The notes: generated from the sequence alone by a model not told the origin. A DNA stretch of 64,000 bases from an uncultured Bacteroidales bacterium (GCA_902793405.1 CADBDH010000001.1:1-64000), one strand, 5' to 3'. Shown: positions 18,701 through 31,000, counted from the stretch's first letter. Numbers and translations are program-made.

Positions 18701-21700
18701 TTAGGCAGTTTAAGTCATATTTATTTCGCTTCAAAGACTTACGACTCGCTCTCAATCAAGACATGGCTCAGTAATGACTGGATGTATGAACTTGACCCCA
18801 AGTATTTAGAGGGTCAAGAAAACTCAACTGAATTGAAGAACTTTATTGGAGCGTCATTTGGCATTCATGATATAACAGAACAGTCTTTCTTTACCGAGGT
18901 CGTTAAGGCGCATCTAGGTGGTATATTTGTGAATACTAATGCTAGTAATGATGCCGATGGTAAGAAAAACATTGATTTTGTAAAATATCTTGACGCCAAC
19001 TTCCTGTTAATTGAGAAAGAAAGCAGCAGTCTGTTTGAAGGCTTATTAGTTAGGACTAATGATAATGCCTGTGTCGCCGCAAATAGTAATAATCTGTATT
19101 GCTATGATAGCGAGTTGTTATCCATAACCCAAAAATCATGGTTCCCAAAGAATGTTGTAACTATTTGTAAAGCAGACTACGGCGAATCAAAGACTCTCAA
19201 AAAAATAGGTGTTAAAACCTATGTGTTTAGTACATTCTACGATGAAGTAATCATCAAGAATCTAGCAACTATTAATGCGAATATCAAAGACAAAAATACG
19301 AGTATAGCGTTCCATAATTTTATTATTGGCTATAAGAATCAATTGTCAGATGACCAAAAGAAAATGATGCAGGGTGCAAAAGTCTACTTATACGGACATA
19401 ATATTCCTGCAGAAAAATCAAGTGGTCATAATATTCTTAGTGAAAAAGCCAACGAACTCTTCGCAATCGGCCTTGTTGGTGCATCTAATTTGGATATTAT
19501 TGACCCAGATTATTTGACTGGTAATAATACCGACTACTGGGAAACGAACCTCAACAACACTAAATTTACTGCGTCACATTTCTTCACTTGGCTCAAGAAC
19601 CATATCACAGTCTTCAATACAACGATTCAAAACAAAGAAAAGAATTTACAGTTCTGGCGTTGGGCCATGGAGAATAAAACCAATAAACAATTGGCTACCG
19701 TGGGTGGATTGACTGTGCTGCTGAAGAATGGCAAAATGGGCTCCACGTCAGACTTGATTTATATGGCTGATGATTACCTGCAAGATACGAAGATTGAGAA
19801 ACTGATTATAAATTATAATCAGAACTCCTTATTCATAAGCCCAGAGTACATTCAGGATGGCGATGACTTAAACATCTGGAAAGAATTTTGGATATCAGCA
19901 GGCATTAAATATGAAATGGTTGATATCCTGGTCAGGACGGTCATGGATATCCTTGGAACTATAGATGACGAAGGCCTACCATCTCTAATAGCCGATAATA
20001 GAGATAGTCTAGATGACTATTACAAAGGCCAAAACACTACGCTAATCGCTAAACTTAAAAGTCTGAAGGTTAAAACCTCAGATGGGAAATTCCGCTCAAT
20101 CCTTGAAACCATTTATATCACATGCGAGGATAAAGAGCCGTTCTCGTTAATCAAACTTCCAAATATCATCACGATTGATGGCAATACTAAGGTGGGACGA
20201 CTTCTTAGAGACATACTCGCTGACGGCAAAATTGCGCCCATTTCCACGTTGCAACAATGGCGTCAAAAGAAGATTGACCATTACTTGTTCATGCAGAGCA
20301 CAAATGTGGAATCCATACGCGGCATTCATTATCAGTTCCTAAACGAACTGGCTGCTTTGAAGGGCCAGGAGAATAGCGGCTATGGTGATTTGAATAATAT
20401 CGAAAAAATCTTAATTCTCAATAGGGATGGTCAATTCTGTGCGGGCAATACGCTGACAAGTGGCTCCGCTTATCAGCCCTACTTTGACTTCGAGAAATGC
20501 GGTATCAACACGTTAGCCTACGTGAGCGACAGTTATGTTGAAAAGTGCTCAGAAAAGATAAACAGGCTATTCTACGACTTTCATGTCCATTATAATTTCC
20601 GAAAGGAAGATGTTGGTCTGCTCTCCCACCGAGAGTGTGCACTCTACTTCTGGAAAGAATACCTTCCTGGTAAAAATGCCTCTTTAATAATTAGGCAAAC
20701 TGCAGAAGAAAGTTTGCTTAATGATGTCGCATGCATACCCACTAAAGACAAAGTTTGCAAGCCTAGCGAGTTGTATTACGGAGAGGAAGTTGAAAAGTTC
20801 ATAAACAACATTGAAGAACCCGAGAACAAGTTCCCGTTAAAGAGCCTTCCGGATATCAAATTGTCCGACGGTACCACTATTTTTAAGAAACTACCGTTCA
20901 AGTCAACATTGGATTTCCTGGATGCCCTTTACGCCACTACTGCTAATCTCAACATCGGCAATGAACGCAGATGTACTTTGCTACAGTGGATGATAGCCTC
21001 GTATAAAACAGAATATGACGCGAAAATCAAAGAGTATCGAGATGCTGAGACGACACGTTGGCGCAATATCAACAATAAAGATGTCCAAATCAAGCAACTG
21101 TACGCACTAGAAAACGGCAATGCTACATTGGATGCGCTATTTGGCACGAATCCTAGAATCATTAATTGGAAACAGTTGCCAACTGCGCAGGATAAATTTA
21201 ATCAGGCCTGTCAGATTTTAGGTATAACTATAATCAGAGATAACGATGAAGATTTGACGACTCAAGCACAAAATAGTCTTCTTTATAGTGAGAGGAATAA
21301 CGACTTGCGTCTGTTTGCACTCGTCATCGCCGGCGTATCTGATGTGCAGAAATGGCAGGAACTATATAAACAGTATTGCAAGAAGTTGGAGCAATTAAAA
21401 CTCTATAAATGTGCGTCAATACTCATCAGGTATACTCAAGATAAAGAAATCAGCACCACGCTTGACAATTTCTATCATCCTAAAGATTCAAATGAATTCT
21501 ATTTTGTGAATTCATTGGATGATAAACTAGTTTATCAAGATTTCGTGAGCGCTTATAGGGTATATCTTGGAATTCCAGCGTCCATGGAGGACATCATGAA
21601 ATTCAAGATAATGGATAGCATCCGAAAGGCATATCAATATGTAAAAGAACGTAATGAATTAATGCTTGATGAGGCATTTAAAGAAGAACTGGTTCGCCTT

Positions 21701-22930
21701 TATCCTGCGGCTGCTGGTGAATTGCGCGGCAATAAGGTTGAAGAAGAAGAGGCTGGTGGCATCAATCGCCAAATTTTCACTACCATAGACACAAGTGATA
21801 GTGATAATCAGAATGCTGAAATAGAGCAAGAGGCAGAGGTCACATCAACTGCAGGACAAGAGCCAAATGTTGAGTCTGAAAACTCGACGGTGAAAGTGAG
21901 TGGAGATTCGCCTCAGCAATCGCCTTCTTCACATGTTGACATTGAACCTGGTGGTTCCCGTCATATAGACGACGCCAAGTTTGATGACGATATAATATCT
22001 ACGTCTGCAGACGAGCGTCAGCCACAGGCCGCCTCAACTAAGCCTTTCGGTGATTCCGATGCACAACTAACAGAAGAACCTGAGGACGAGTTTGAGTCTG
22101 AGAATCTGCCGGAGCAAGTTGAACCGGAAGAGACAGGAGATGATTCCGTCGGTGACGTAGATTTGTCTGAAGATGAACAGCCGCGACAGGCCTATGGGTC
22201 GACTCATGCGCCTGCATCAAGAAGACCGATGTCTAGTGGTGCTCCCTGTCGCACATACTCACCTGGAAAAGGTAGAGGTGGTTTCAGTGAGCCTGAATTC
22301 GACGAAGAGGCAGCGCAAGATTTCATTGAGAAGCACCAATATAAGGGTGCGACAAGAACTCTTGTGTCAAGAGAACCCGATGAGGGCGAAATCGCTGAAA
22401 TCAACGACCTTTTTGAGGACCCATTAACTCCTGAAGAGATTGTAACACAGCACTTCTTGATTAGATTGCGTCTGTACCAAAGACTTATTAATGACCAATA
22501 TATAACTGAAGGTACGAAAGACGATAAACGTGACTTTATTACTAATAAAAAGACGCGTTATCATCTTCTAAGTGGTAAATATATCTATCCATGCAGTGCA
22601 CTTGGAGGTATTATGTATATTTCACCTCAGATTTGGAATCTTGTCGAAGGCGGCGACACTATTGTTTATGCTTATGTAGACAATAAATCAGATGACTTCA
22701 TGAAGTTCGAAAGTACTGAAGACATCCTCAAATGGATTGATGAAGATTCTATAATCATTAAATTGATTGGTAAAGAAAAAGTTGATGTCGTGAGAGAATT
22801 GTATTCCGGTGCCCTAGATGGCGTTGCCGGCACAGCATATACGCTGATAAGAGTTCGAAACGGAAAGTATGACGCACTCTTTAATCCTATTAACTTACCA
22901 AAAGAAGAAAAAGAAGAAGATTATGAGTAA
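15749..22930 (+). CDS. 2393-residue GHKL (sacsin/NO VEIN-like) ATPase
   Basis: The N-terminal 250 residues are unassigned. A GHKL ATP-binding domain follows: N-box ELLQNANDYP (about 258-267) and G-box TIGYKGIGFKTVF (about 321-333), the signature of the sacsin/NO VEIN branch of Hsp90-like ATPases; the usual DxGxG is replaced by HSGAEF as in that branch. A long middle region has no recognised domain. Residues about 1998-2190 form a low-complexity acidic linker (many E, D, S), then a 200-residue folded C-terminus (YHLLSGKYIYPCSALGGIMY). I start at ATG 15749, 25 bp after the methyltransferase; an open frame further upstream overlaps that gene. The stop overlaps the next gene by 8 bp. GHKL proteins of this type occur in several defence loci; the role as ATP-driven clamp or sensor is inferred. 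Confidence 0.8.
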   Translation: MAVIKTKQDLRNATDEEITSFFQNAHCIGYFDTDIPKENQVSYCGKLTNITINGEGSNLCPPFLYVPKSLSAFATVGLCEFKCSLNLNRFRGELHQYRLMVYRIMSVKIKDVKSVSDKKEVEEMDNLRLQDKFFIGQFFKNKNGSYTIKDIRRSNFSKLNLQNGKQLPPLLFDAKALSFEDGVYYKFSWILKEVRDNFTYLFAVDISKPFERLTPRSLVDILNKNNNKADADSAQKIDSMLDTLRNQLTASGKEIFIYELLQNANDYPIKDANENNEKVDVEFHLTNESLLFMHSGAEFNERNVAAICNINDKEKSDNKDTIGYKGIGFKTVFLSNNFVYLQTGKYSFSFDEEKTRRKVNPMWQITPFWTEFKELTPAERYVFTNADDKFRVKFSLRPKSKDTLRGPGQSYRKMFQEVFKNERVILFIPNLSSVKIYLEPYAEPIECRTDNEHWQVNHFQEPVDEKITETINEDIDNQEKTGALKIPTKYYDFKQTKVSFACAVEGSELKEVSDSLLYCYLPTKATWGFKFLMNTDMIPTGPRDDIEIEFTDQINFNAEISEIAGRKFFQWIKALCELKKYTYTSIFSLIPNFATNIKEHGKYKELIERFKAGFDAKIRTDELIPIGPNKYAKVADIILDETGLTASGIMTDEDFIRITGTNCSLPVKMLREDKDFTAFLKRYLKDLRCDGNVWGFDDLKTLCTKAEFKEWLCVQENNDRFLDFLLTKGKLTDFAQKEIFILEGSTELRYGMNIYYDVDAYRDDLKNFNQYLPCLSLATRRHFKDNEKWDKAIANQFCAFNCANVVDNLMLSAENIADTKKRLKDKDTSIHFFKFLAENVPFKEQYLSLPFINDKGQASNGFNAYDKVFFDSVAQEGHAVCDAKWMTGIKTEFISSDYLPVTQKYFTDNFGVVTFSHEFVATYFVLHNLIKDYHNTIATAIGEDLETSKAFIAYCYKNKSLYGDNSLWDYAIHVNNINAEASWQLGSLSHIYFASKTYDSLSIKTWLSNDWMYELDPKYLEGQENSTELKNFIGASFGIHDITEQSFFTEVVKAHLGGIFVNTNASNDADGKKNIDFVKYLDANFLLIEKESSSLFEGLLVRTNDNACVAANSNNLYCYDSELLSITQKSWFPKNVVTICKADYGESKTLKKIGVKTYVFSTFYDEVIIKNLATINANIKDKNTSIAFHNFIIGYKNQLSDDQKKMMQGAKVYLYGHNIPAEKSSGHNILSEKANELFAIGLVGASNLDIIDPDYLTGNNTDYWETNLNNTKFTASHFFTWLKNHITVFNTTIQNKEKNLQFWRWAMENKTNKQLATVGGLTVLLKNGKMGSTSDLIYMADDYLQDTKIEKLIINYNQNSLFISPEYIQDGDDLNIWKEFWISAGIKYEMVDILVRTVMDILGTIDDEGLPSLIADNRDSLDDYYKGQNTTLIAKLKSLKVKTSDGKFRSILETIYITCEDKEPFSLIKLPNIITIDGNTKVGRLLRDILADGKIAPISTLQQWRQKKIDHYLFMQSTNVESIRGIHYQFLNELAALKGQENSGYGDLNNIEKILILNRDGQFCAGNTLTSGSAYQPYFDFEKCGINTLAYVSDSYVEKCSEKINRLFYDFHVHYNFRKEDVGLLSHRECALYFWKEYLPGKNASLIIRQTAEESLLNDVACIPTKDKVCKPSELYYGEEVEKFINNIEEPENKFPLKSLPDIKLSDGTTIFKKLPFKSTLDFLDALYATTANLNIGNERRCTLLQWMIASYKTEYDAKIKEYRDAETTRWRNINNKDVQIKQLYALENGNATLDALFGTNPRIINWKQLPTAQDKFNQACQILGITIIRDNDEDLTTQAQNSLLYSERNNDLRLFALVIAGVSDVQKWQELYKQYCKKLEQLKLYKCASILIRYTQDKEISTTLDNFYHPKDSNEFYFVNSLDDKLVYQDFVSAYRVYLGIPASMEDIMKFKIMDSIRKAYQYVKERNELMLDEAFKEELVRLYPAAAGELRGNKVEEEEAGGINRQIFTTIDTSDSDNQNAEIEQEAEVTSTAGQEPNVESENSTVKVSGDSPQQSPSSHVDIEPGGSRHIDDAKFDDDIISTSADERQPQAASTKPFGDSDAQLTEEPEDEFESENLPEQVEPEETGDDSVGDVDLSEDEQPRQAYGSTHAPASRRPMSSGAPCRTYSPGKGRGGFSEPEFDEEAAQDFIEKHQYKGATRTLVSREPDEGEIAEINDLFEDPLTPEEIVTQHFLIRLRLYQRLINDQYITEGTKDDKRDFITNKKTRYHLLSGKYIYPCSALGGIMYISPQIWNLVEGGDTIVYAYVDNKSDDFMKFESTEDILKWIDEDSIIIKLIGKEKVDVVRELYSGALDGVAGTAYTLIRVRNGKYDALFNPINLPKEEKEEDYE

Positions 22931-25004
22931 TCGAATTCAAGAATTCCAGAACTTCTTCAAGGACCAAATCAAAGAGTCTGAAGATGAGGTTAAGGCGATG
23001 ATGAAAAGCCCCATACGCCAACTCATTCAGAGTGAGACGGTGTATATGGGTTATGTTGACCACGTTGACCTCAAGCGTGCCCATGTGGTAATTCGATTTC
23101 CCAAAAATCAAGTACCAAGATTAAAGGTGCCCGTGTCAATCGTAGCGGTTAAGACGTCTGCATTTAATGCATTTGGACAGAATATTGACGAATGGACTTG
23201 TCCGTTTATAGATTTCCTCAATCATGGTGATTTTCACTCTGATTATTCTGACTTATTGCCATTGTATTATCTAAAAAGAAATGACCCATACAATGATTAT
23301 ATTGGCTGCACAAGACTGAATTCTTATCTGTTTAACTTGTTCAGAAAACAATGTGCAAAAGGTCATCACTTACGCGTGCTTGTATTTTCACCACTGCCTC
23401 CTTTGGATTATTTGAGGAATCTCATTAACTTCTTAGATAATTTCGGTGGTATACCTGAACAAACAGTAGAGCCTAAGATGGATTACGATGAGTGGCGCCC
23501 CGAAGAACTGTCCTACAACCCAAATAACGAGGGCGCCATCGCAGAACGGATAATGCGTTTTTTAGATGCTGAAAACTGTTGTGTCGTCCAAGGTCCCCCG
23601 GGCTCTGGTAAGAGTTATACAATTGCACAAATCATTAGCACTTATTTGAATGAAGGCAAAACTGTTTGTGCAACAACCATGGCCAACAAGGGTATTATTG
23701 AATTGATAAAGCAAAAACCCCTTACGCCATTTCGAGAACAAGGCAGAATCACAAAATCAAACTTAACTGCCGATGAAGAAAAGTCGGTTCCGGGAGTCAA
23801 ATTGTTTGATAATGTGTTTGCTGTGCCTAAAGGCGAGTTACTCTGTTGCACAAATTATGTCCTCTCGTTTGCCTATAGCGCAAAAGACGTAACTAAGGAC
23901 ATGCTACCGTCATTTGACTTGGTGGTAATAGAGGAGGCTTCTCAGGCATTCTTGGCTACAATATTAGCATTTAAACAACTGGGCAAGCATTGTTTGATTG
24001 TTGGCGACCCGATGCAGTTATCACCTATTGTTAAAAAAGAGACCAAGAGCATTTATAAAAGTTGGAATATCACACCTCAAGTTGAAGGACTAAGGTCATT
24101 CGTTTTAGGAACAGACGTTAAATCCTTTAAAATCACGACCACTTTCCGCCTGACCCCGGCAAGTGCGCGACTTACAAGTGCCTTTTATAGAAATAACTTT
24201 AGGTCGGTCCAGAAAGAAAGAGTTGATTTCTCGAAGTGCTATTCCCAATTCTTTCCTGCAGAAGGCGGTGTCTTATATTATTATACACATGATACAAGGA
24301 ATGGTATATTGACAGATTCGGCTCTTCGCGTTATTGATGAGATACTGGGACAAATTGAATACAATTATCCCAATAATTCGGTTGCGGTAGTTACGCCATT
24401 CATTAAATCTGCTCAACAACTGCAGAAGCACATTCTTCCCGATACAAAGATTAAAGACATTACCGTTGAGACTGTTGACCGAATTCAGGGTATGACTGTT
24501 GACTATGCCATCTTCTACATACCGGGTCGTTTCCCTGGGTTTGCTCTTGACGAGAGACGCTTCAACGTGGCAACCAGTCGCTCAATGAGCACAACAGTTA
24601 TTGTATCTGATATGCCTATAACGAGAATCCCATTTATACCTCCCACCGTGTCCATGTTTTTACACGGCATAGTGGAAGTCAATCAAGATGATGAGAGTTA
24701 TATTGGGTCGCAAGATTTCATCAACATGCAGAAGATGCAGAAACATCAAAACATTCTGCTCTTGTACCCTGGTGTTGAGGAAATCGTTGAAGAGTTATTG
24801 CAAAATGGCATTCCTGTCAGTGAAGACGGCGAAGTTGAGATAACAGATGAGCAGGGTATTGTAGTTGCAACTGCGGACTTGTTACTCAAAGAATATAAAC
24901 TCGCGATTAATCCAGTTGATGAAACGTCCAGAAGGAACTTTATGAAGTATGGTTATAAGACGGTATCATCTGAAGAGTTTGATATAAAAATGTTGAAATC
25001 ATAA
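22923..25004 (+). CDS. Upf1-like SF1 helicase
   Basis: This 693-residue SF1B-type helicase (AAA_11/AAA_12 family) has Walker A GPPGSGKSY (about 224-232), Walker B VVIEEASQA (about 335), motif III VGDPMQLSPI, motif V VDRIQGMTVDYAIF and motif VI ERRFNVATSRS. Its start codon overlaps the end of the GHKL gene (ATGAGTAA), so translation is probably coupled and the two products may act together. The last 80 residues (613-692) form a domain not normally found in Upf1-like helicases, and it is shared with the C-terminus of the next protein. A purine-rich stretch (AAAGAAGAAAAAGAAGAAG) just before the ATG may help initiation. Confidence 0.85.
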   Translation: MSNRIQEFQNFFKDQIKESEDEVKAMMKSPIRQLIQSETVYMGYVDHVDLKRAHVVIRFPKNQVPRLKVPVSIVAVKTSAFNAFGQNIDEWTCPFIDFLNHGDFHSDYSDLLPLYYLKRNDPYNDYIGCTRLNSYLFNLFRKQCAKGHHLRVLVFSPLPPLDYLRNLINFLDNFGGIPEQTVEPKMDYDEWRPEELSYNPNNEGAIAERIMRFLDAENCCVVQGPPGSGKSYTIAQIISTYLNEGKTVCATTMANKGIIELIKQKPLTPFREQGRITKSNLTADEEKSVPGVKLFDNVFAVPKGELLCCTNYVLSFAYSAKDVTKDMLPSFDLVVIEEASQAFLATILAFKQLGKHCLIVGDPMQLSPIVKKETKSIYKSWNITPQVEGLRSFVLGTDVKSFKITTTFRLTPASARLTSAFYRNNFRSVQKERVDFSKCYSQFFPAEGGVLYYYTHDTRNGILTDSALRVIDEILGQIEYNYPNNSVAVVTPFIKSAQQLQKHILPDTKIKDITVETVDRIQGMTVDYAIFYIPGRFPGFALDERRFNVATSRSMSTTVIVSDMPITRIPFIPPTVSMFLHGIVEVNQDDESYIGSQDFINMQKMQKHQNILLLYPGVEEIVEELLQNGIPVSEDGEVEITDEQGIVVATADLLLKEYKLAINPVDETSRRNFMKYGYKTVSSEEFDIKMLKS

Positions 25005-25011
25005 TAAGTTT

Positions 25012-28000
25012 ATGTTACCACTACAGCAAGCATACGAGGTAAAGGAATCAGTCTTGGAGTACATCAAGGCAACATTCCGGTTCAAGGACAAAGACGTCTA
25101 CGATGAGTTCTATCGTTTCATTGAGAACAAGAACAATGGACTCTTTAAAGGTCCCTATGTTTCCCTCAAGACACCCTTTGTCAAGGCAACAAAGGAGGAG
25201 ATGGAGCATATTCCTCTTGACATCGTGCCAAAATTCACACCGCACCGACACCAGTTACAGGCGTTCGAGAAACTGACGACTCATGGCAATCATAATCCCG
25301 AACCTACACTGCTCACTACTGGTACAGGTTCAGGTAAAACTGAGTGCTTTCTGTATCCAGTTCTTGACTACTGCTATCAATGTAATAAGGACGGGATACG
25401 CAAGGGAGTTAAAGTGCTCATCATGTATCCCATGAACGCCCTGGCAACCGACCAAGCCAAACGTATTGCAGAGACAATCTGGAACGACCCGCGACTTCGG
25501 GGTAAAGTTACAGCAGGTCTCTTCATTGGAGAAGGGGAGAATCCCCAGAATTACTCCACAGTAATGGGACCGGATAAAGTGATAGAGAATAGGGCCACGA
25601 TTGTTGATACTGCTCCAGACATCTTGCTCACGAACTTCAAGATGCTTGACTATGGTCTCATGCAGCAAAAATATATGCCATTGTGGACCGGTAACATCAA
25701 CAGTGACGACCCTGCATTGCGTTTCATCATTCTTGATGAGTTACACACCTATGATGGCGCTCAGGGAACAGATGTAGCCAACCTTATCAGACGTCTAAAA
25801 CTCAAACTTGACCTTCCTGCCAACCGCTTATGCCCTGTGGGTACTAGTGCGACTATTGGTAATGGAGTAGACAGCAAAAAGGACCTGTGCGCATATGCCA
25901 GTGACGTGTTTGGGGAATTTTTCCAAGAGCATGATGTCATAGAAGAGCATCGCGTTGCAGTGGATGACCTTTTCAGTGGAACTTTAACTCCCGAGTTGCC
26001 AAGTGGAGAGCAGTTGTCCAAGTGTGAATTTGGCGACGATGACAATGTGGCCTCATACCTGAAACGAATTCGCGAGATATGGCTCCCAGAATTCGGTGAT
26101 TCGCCACAAGAAATAGCATCTGGACTTAATCAGTTGCTTATTACTCGCGATTTATTACATGTCACCGCTCCACATATCATCACAGTTGACAGACTAAGTA
26201 GAGAGTTGGCCAAAGAGAATGCAGCATTCAAGGAATTGTCGCCTGAACTTCGAGTTCTTGCTATCGAGTCCATATTAGCGCTTGTCGCTCAAGCGAAAGA
26301 TGAGTTTGGATTCCCTGTACTCTATCTACAAATACAATTATGGCAACGAGAACTTAGCGGTGTCTTGCGATATGTACAAGAGAAACCTGAATTCACATGG
26401 CGTGATAAACTGTCAAACGATGGTAGGGTAGCATTACCCATGTACTTTTGCCGTGACTGTGGTGCCAGTGGCTGGCTTTCAAAAAGATTGCAAACTGACA
26501 ATCATTTTAGCGCGAATATCAGCGACATCAATGTGGCATTCATCCAAGAACATGACAAAGATGTATGCCTGCTTAACTTAGATACACCGAGGCACGAACC
26601 AATTGAAGAATATCTTGGCACTGATAACGATAACGCAAGCATGTTCATCCATACACGTGACTTGAGCGATGCCAACCATGATGATGTCGACGCGCTTAAA
26701 ATTAGGATGTGCCGTAAACTCACAAAGCCCAAACAAGGACAAAAGCAGAAGTTTATGAGCAACTGCCCGGAATGTAATTCAGATTCGCTGACGATGGTCG
26801 GTGGGCGAACCTCAACATTGTCATCGGTCGCCATCAGCCAAGTCATGTCAAGCGACTTTGATAGTAGTGATGACTCCAAACGAAAGATTCTGACATTCAC
26901 CAACAGCGTCCAAGATGCTGCCCATCAGGCTGGATTCTACGAGGCCAGAACATTCCGCTTCCTTTTCCGCCAATCCATCCAACAATATCTTAAGACCCAA
27001 TCTCAGCCGATTTCATTAGCAGAACTTCAAGCCGGCTTTAAGAAGTACTGGAAAGAACAACTGCCCAATGATGAATACTACTATAAGTTATTACCATCAG
27101 ATATTGCTGCAAGAATTGACCTGGACAAGAACTATCGTGACAGTTCAGGCCACACCTTCATAGATAGTTTCAAGAAGGAATTCGACCTTCGAATGGATTG
27201 GGAGATATGCTCAGAATTTGGTCTTAGGGCTCTTATTGGACGCACCCTTGAAAAGACTGGTACATCCGGTACGTTCTTCTCTCGAGAGATGCTAGAGGGG
27301 ATATTCGATAACATGAAATACTGGCTCATTAACAATAATCTTGAGTTTATTACCAGTGATGCATTTTGCCATTTCTTGAATGGTCTATTGCATCGTATGA
27401 GGACCCGTGGCGGCATCAACCATCCTTACCTAGACAAATTTAGGGCGGAAAAACTTAAACCATACGAGTTGAATTGGAACTTCAGCAATGAACACTTCTT
27501 AAATAAGAAGTTTAACAGTTCTGTGCGCTATCCCAAATTAGTCGCCACAAATGCGGAAAACAGCCTTGAAATTGTCGATGTGACTAAGGTCGCGCGTAAT
27601 GCAAACTGGTTCTACACCTACTGCAGAATGTGCTTTGAGCCTCTTAGGAATATTGGAGACACAGACTTATATCCACTTGTAGTGAACGATTTCTATATTG
27701 AATTGTTCAACGTGCTCTACAGGGCAAACGTTGTTTCTTGTAAACGTTCCCGTACTGGGGTTGAGACTTATGCCATAAGACCTGAAGCAATTATGGTTGA
27801 GCCTAAGGTGAAACACATCAAGTGCGACCATTGCCAGTCAATTCAGTATGTAGCGGCTAGCGACCAACTAACACCAGGGACCCACTGTATTGAATACAAG
27901 TGTCTTGATGGCAAGTACAGTGAAATCGTTACACCTGAGTTCAACTACTACCTAGCCGTATATAACCGAAAGAAATCACCTCGTATCTATGCTAGTGAGC

Positions 28001-31000
28001 ACAATGGTCTCCTTGAACGCCAGGAACGAGAAGAAGTTGAACGGTCTTTCAAGGAACATCCTAACTTTAATTCTGTCAATGCATTGAGCGCGACATCAAC
28101 ACTTGAGATGGGTATTGACATTGGTGACCTTAATGTGATGGGCAATACGAGCATTCCTCCTAAGCCCAGCAACTTTCTCCAACGCGTTGGCCGTGCTGGT
28201 CGTAAGAGTGGCAGCGCGCTAGTTCTGAACTACGCCCATAGTGATGCTCGCCATGACATGTTCTATTACGATGAGCCACTGGAAATGATGGAAGGCGAAG
28301 TTCAAACACCGGGATGCTTTCTGGAGGCAAAAGATATCCTTCGCAGGCATTTCTATGCCTACTGTATTGACTCATGGACAAGTGCTAACAGCGCACATAA
28401 ATTGCCAGACCAAATCCGGACATTGAATCTCACCGAGGCTTCCCTTGTTGATGAGAATTTCTTCATCAATAGAATCGCTACCTATATAAAGAACAACAAA
28501 GAATGGCTGATGGGGAGATTTAGAAAGAAGTATCCACCAAAAACTTTACCCGTTCTTGACGCGTTATTCGAAACTATAGAGAACGGTAACTTCTTCCTGA
28601 CCATTGAGCAGGAATTCAAAAAACTCGCTGACCATCTTCAGATGCTTCGTGATGAAAGGGCAGAACTTGAACAACAAAAATCTAGGCTTCAACCAAATGA
28701 CATTGCCCTTGAGGATATAAAAGAACGAATTAAGGGAGTCAATGTGCAACTAGGTCTTTTGCTCAAGCAATTAGTCATCGAGTATATGACGAACGCTGGA
28801 TTATTGCCTAATTACGCTTTTCCTGAGACTGGAGTAAAACTAGAAGCAAGCATTTATACACCAAAAGCCCGTGGTGATTTGGCTCAAAACAGTATCGAGC
28901 CTAAAGCCATTGAGATTGTTAGACCAGCATCTCAAGGAATCAGGGAATTGGCCCCAGGAAACTTCTTCTACACTCATAAGAGTCGCCTGCCAATATCTGG
29001 CATAAGCACATTTGGCTGGAACGACTCTGTGCAAAAGTTTCGTTATTGCTCTAACTGCGACTGCATAGCAGACGAAACAATGCCCGAGTTCAATGAGAAT
29101 GTATGTCCAAAGTGTGGTGATATGAGTTGGGGAGCCAATAAACACCAATACATGAAGTTTCTTTCGTCTCGAAGCAATCCGAGTCGAGAGGAAACTGCAC
29201 TAGAGGATAACAGCGATGAACGTGAAATGGAACGCTTCCATGTCATGAAACACTTTAATTTCCATAATAGTGGAAATGTTGTGTCTTATGGTCTGAAAGA
29301 TGTGGGCTTTGGTATTGAGTTCTGTAAAGACGTAGAGATAGTCGAAGTCAATTATGGTCGTCAGGATATCTATCAACAACGTACTCAAGTAAATCGAGAC
29401 ATTAACATCCCTGCAAACGGCTTTATAGTCTGCCGGTCATGCGGAAAGGTTATTTTGGATAATCCCAATACGGTTAAACAAGAAGATTTACATTACAAAT
29501 ACTGCAAACATAAAGATGTTCCATATCCTCCTGGACCCGATGAGAAGAACATATTCGAGGAACTATACCTCTATCGCCGCCTGAACACTGAGTCAATAAA
29601 GGTGCTGCTCCCTGTTCAGTTTGTTGACACGCAGTCAAGCATGCAATTATTCAAGGCGGGGATTGAGTTGGGAATGCGTCACTATTATAAAAGTAGCCCC
29701 GACCATATCAGAATCGATACTTACCAGGAGTACAACGAGGCAACACAGAATTTTGATAACTATCTCGTTATCTATGACTCTATCCCTGGTGGTACCGGTT
29801 ACTTGGCAAAACTATATAACACGTCAGAGTTCTCTGAGTTGATAAAACTCGCATACAAGCACATTCGCGACTGCAAATGCCAAAATGAAGGTAAGGATGG
29901 CTGTTATCATTGCATCCTAACTTACGGTAACCAAATGGGAAAGGAGCAAATTAGCAGAAGCAAAGCGGAACTCCTCTTCGAGAAAATCGTTGAAAGATTG
30001 GACCAGTGGGAGACCATCCCGGGTAGCATCGGAACAATTACGCAGAGCGGTGTAATTGAGGATTCAGAACTCGAATTGAAATTCATTAGCATTATTAAAC
30101 AGATGGCAGCCACGAAGGGGTGGCATTTTGAGAAGGTCATTGATGTCGACCATTACTTCTATGAACTTTTCATAAAAGACGATAACCTTGAATGCAAGTA
30201 CAGCATTCGTCCGCAGTACAGGTTAGGTAGTCGAGATGGAATTAATGCTTACACCATTTCCGATTTCCAATTCATTTGTAACTACGCTAGAACTGGTGAT
30301 TCAGAAATAGATGTATCAACAGTTCCACAATGGGCGGTTTACCTTGACGGTTATCGTTATCATGCGTTTGGAGAGAACATACGGCTATACGACGATTTCA
30401 AGAAACGGGAAGCAATCCGGCACAAAACGGGTACACCAATGTTCACTTGGACATTAACCTGGAAAGATTTGTCCTTGACCGAACCTGATTCTGACGGAAA
30501 ACTTGGGACTGACGAGTTATACCTTCAAAGCATCGGTGAACTTGAACAGTTATACAATAATGATATTCATAAATGCCGAAACTCACTTGAACGTTTCATA
30601 TACGTGTTGATGCATCCCAAGATGACGAATGTCAAGAATGACATCTACAACTACATGATGTGTCATTTATTCCCACAACAACACCGCTACATTTGTTCAT
30701 ATGATGATATTGAAGATGCATTGGAGAATAATGCGACAGATAATCTATTCTCTCAAATCGCACAAGATGACTTAGCGCAAGGTCATTTCTTCGCGCGTAC
30801 TGATTTGCCTCCAATTATCACTGCACTAATGGTGGGAAGTTCATCGTGGTGTGCAGTAGATTTTTTTGCTGAATCTTACCAGGATGATACTGTGTTGAAT
30901 TCTGCATTGGACGTAAGCATGAGGTGTATATTGAAATTGAAGCAAGGACTTCAATCTGTTGACCAACTAGAATGGGAGAAATTCTGGCGCTTGTATAATC

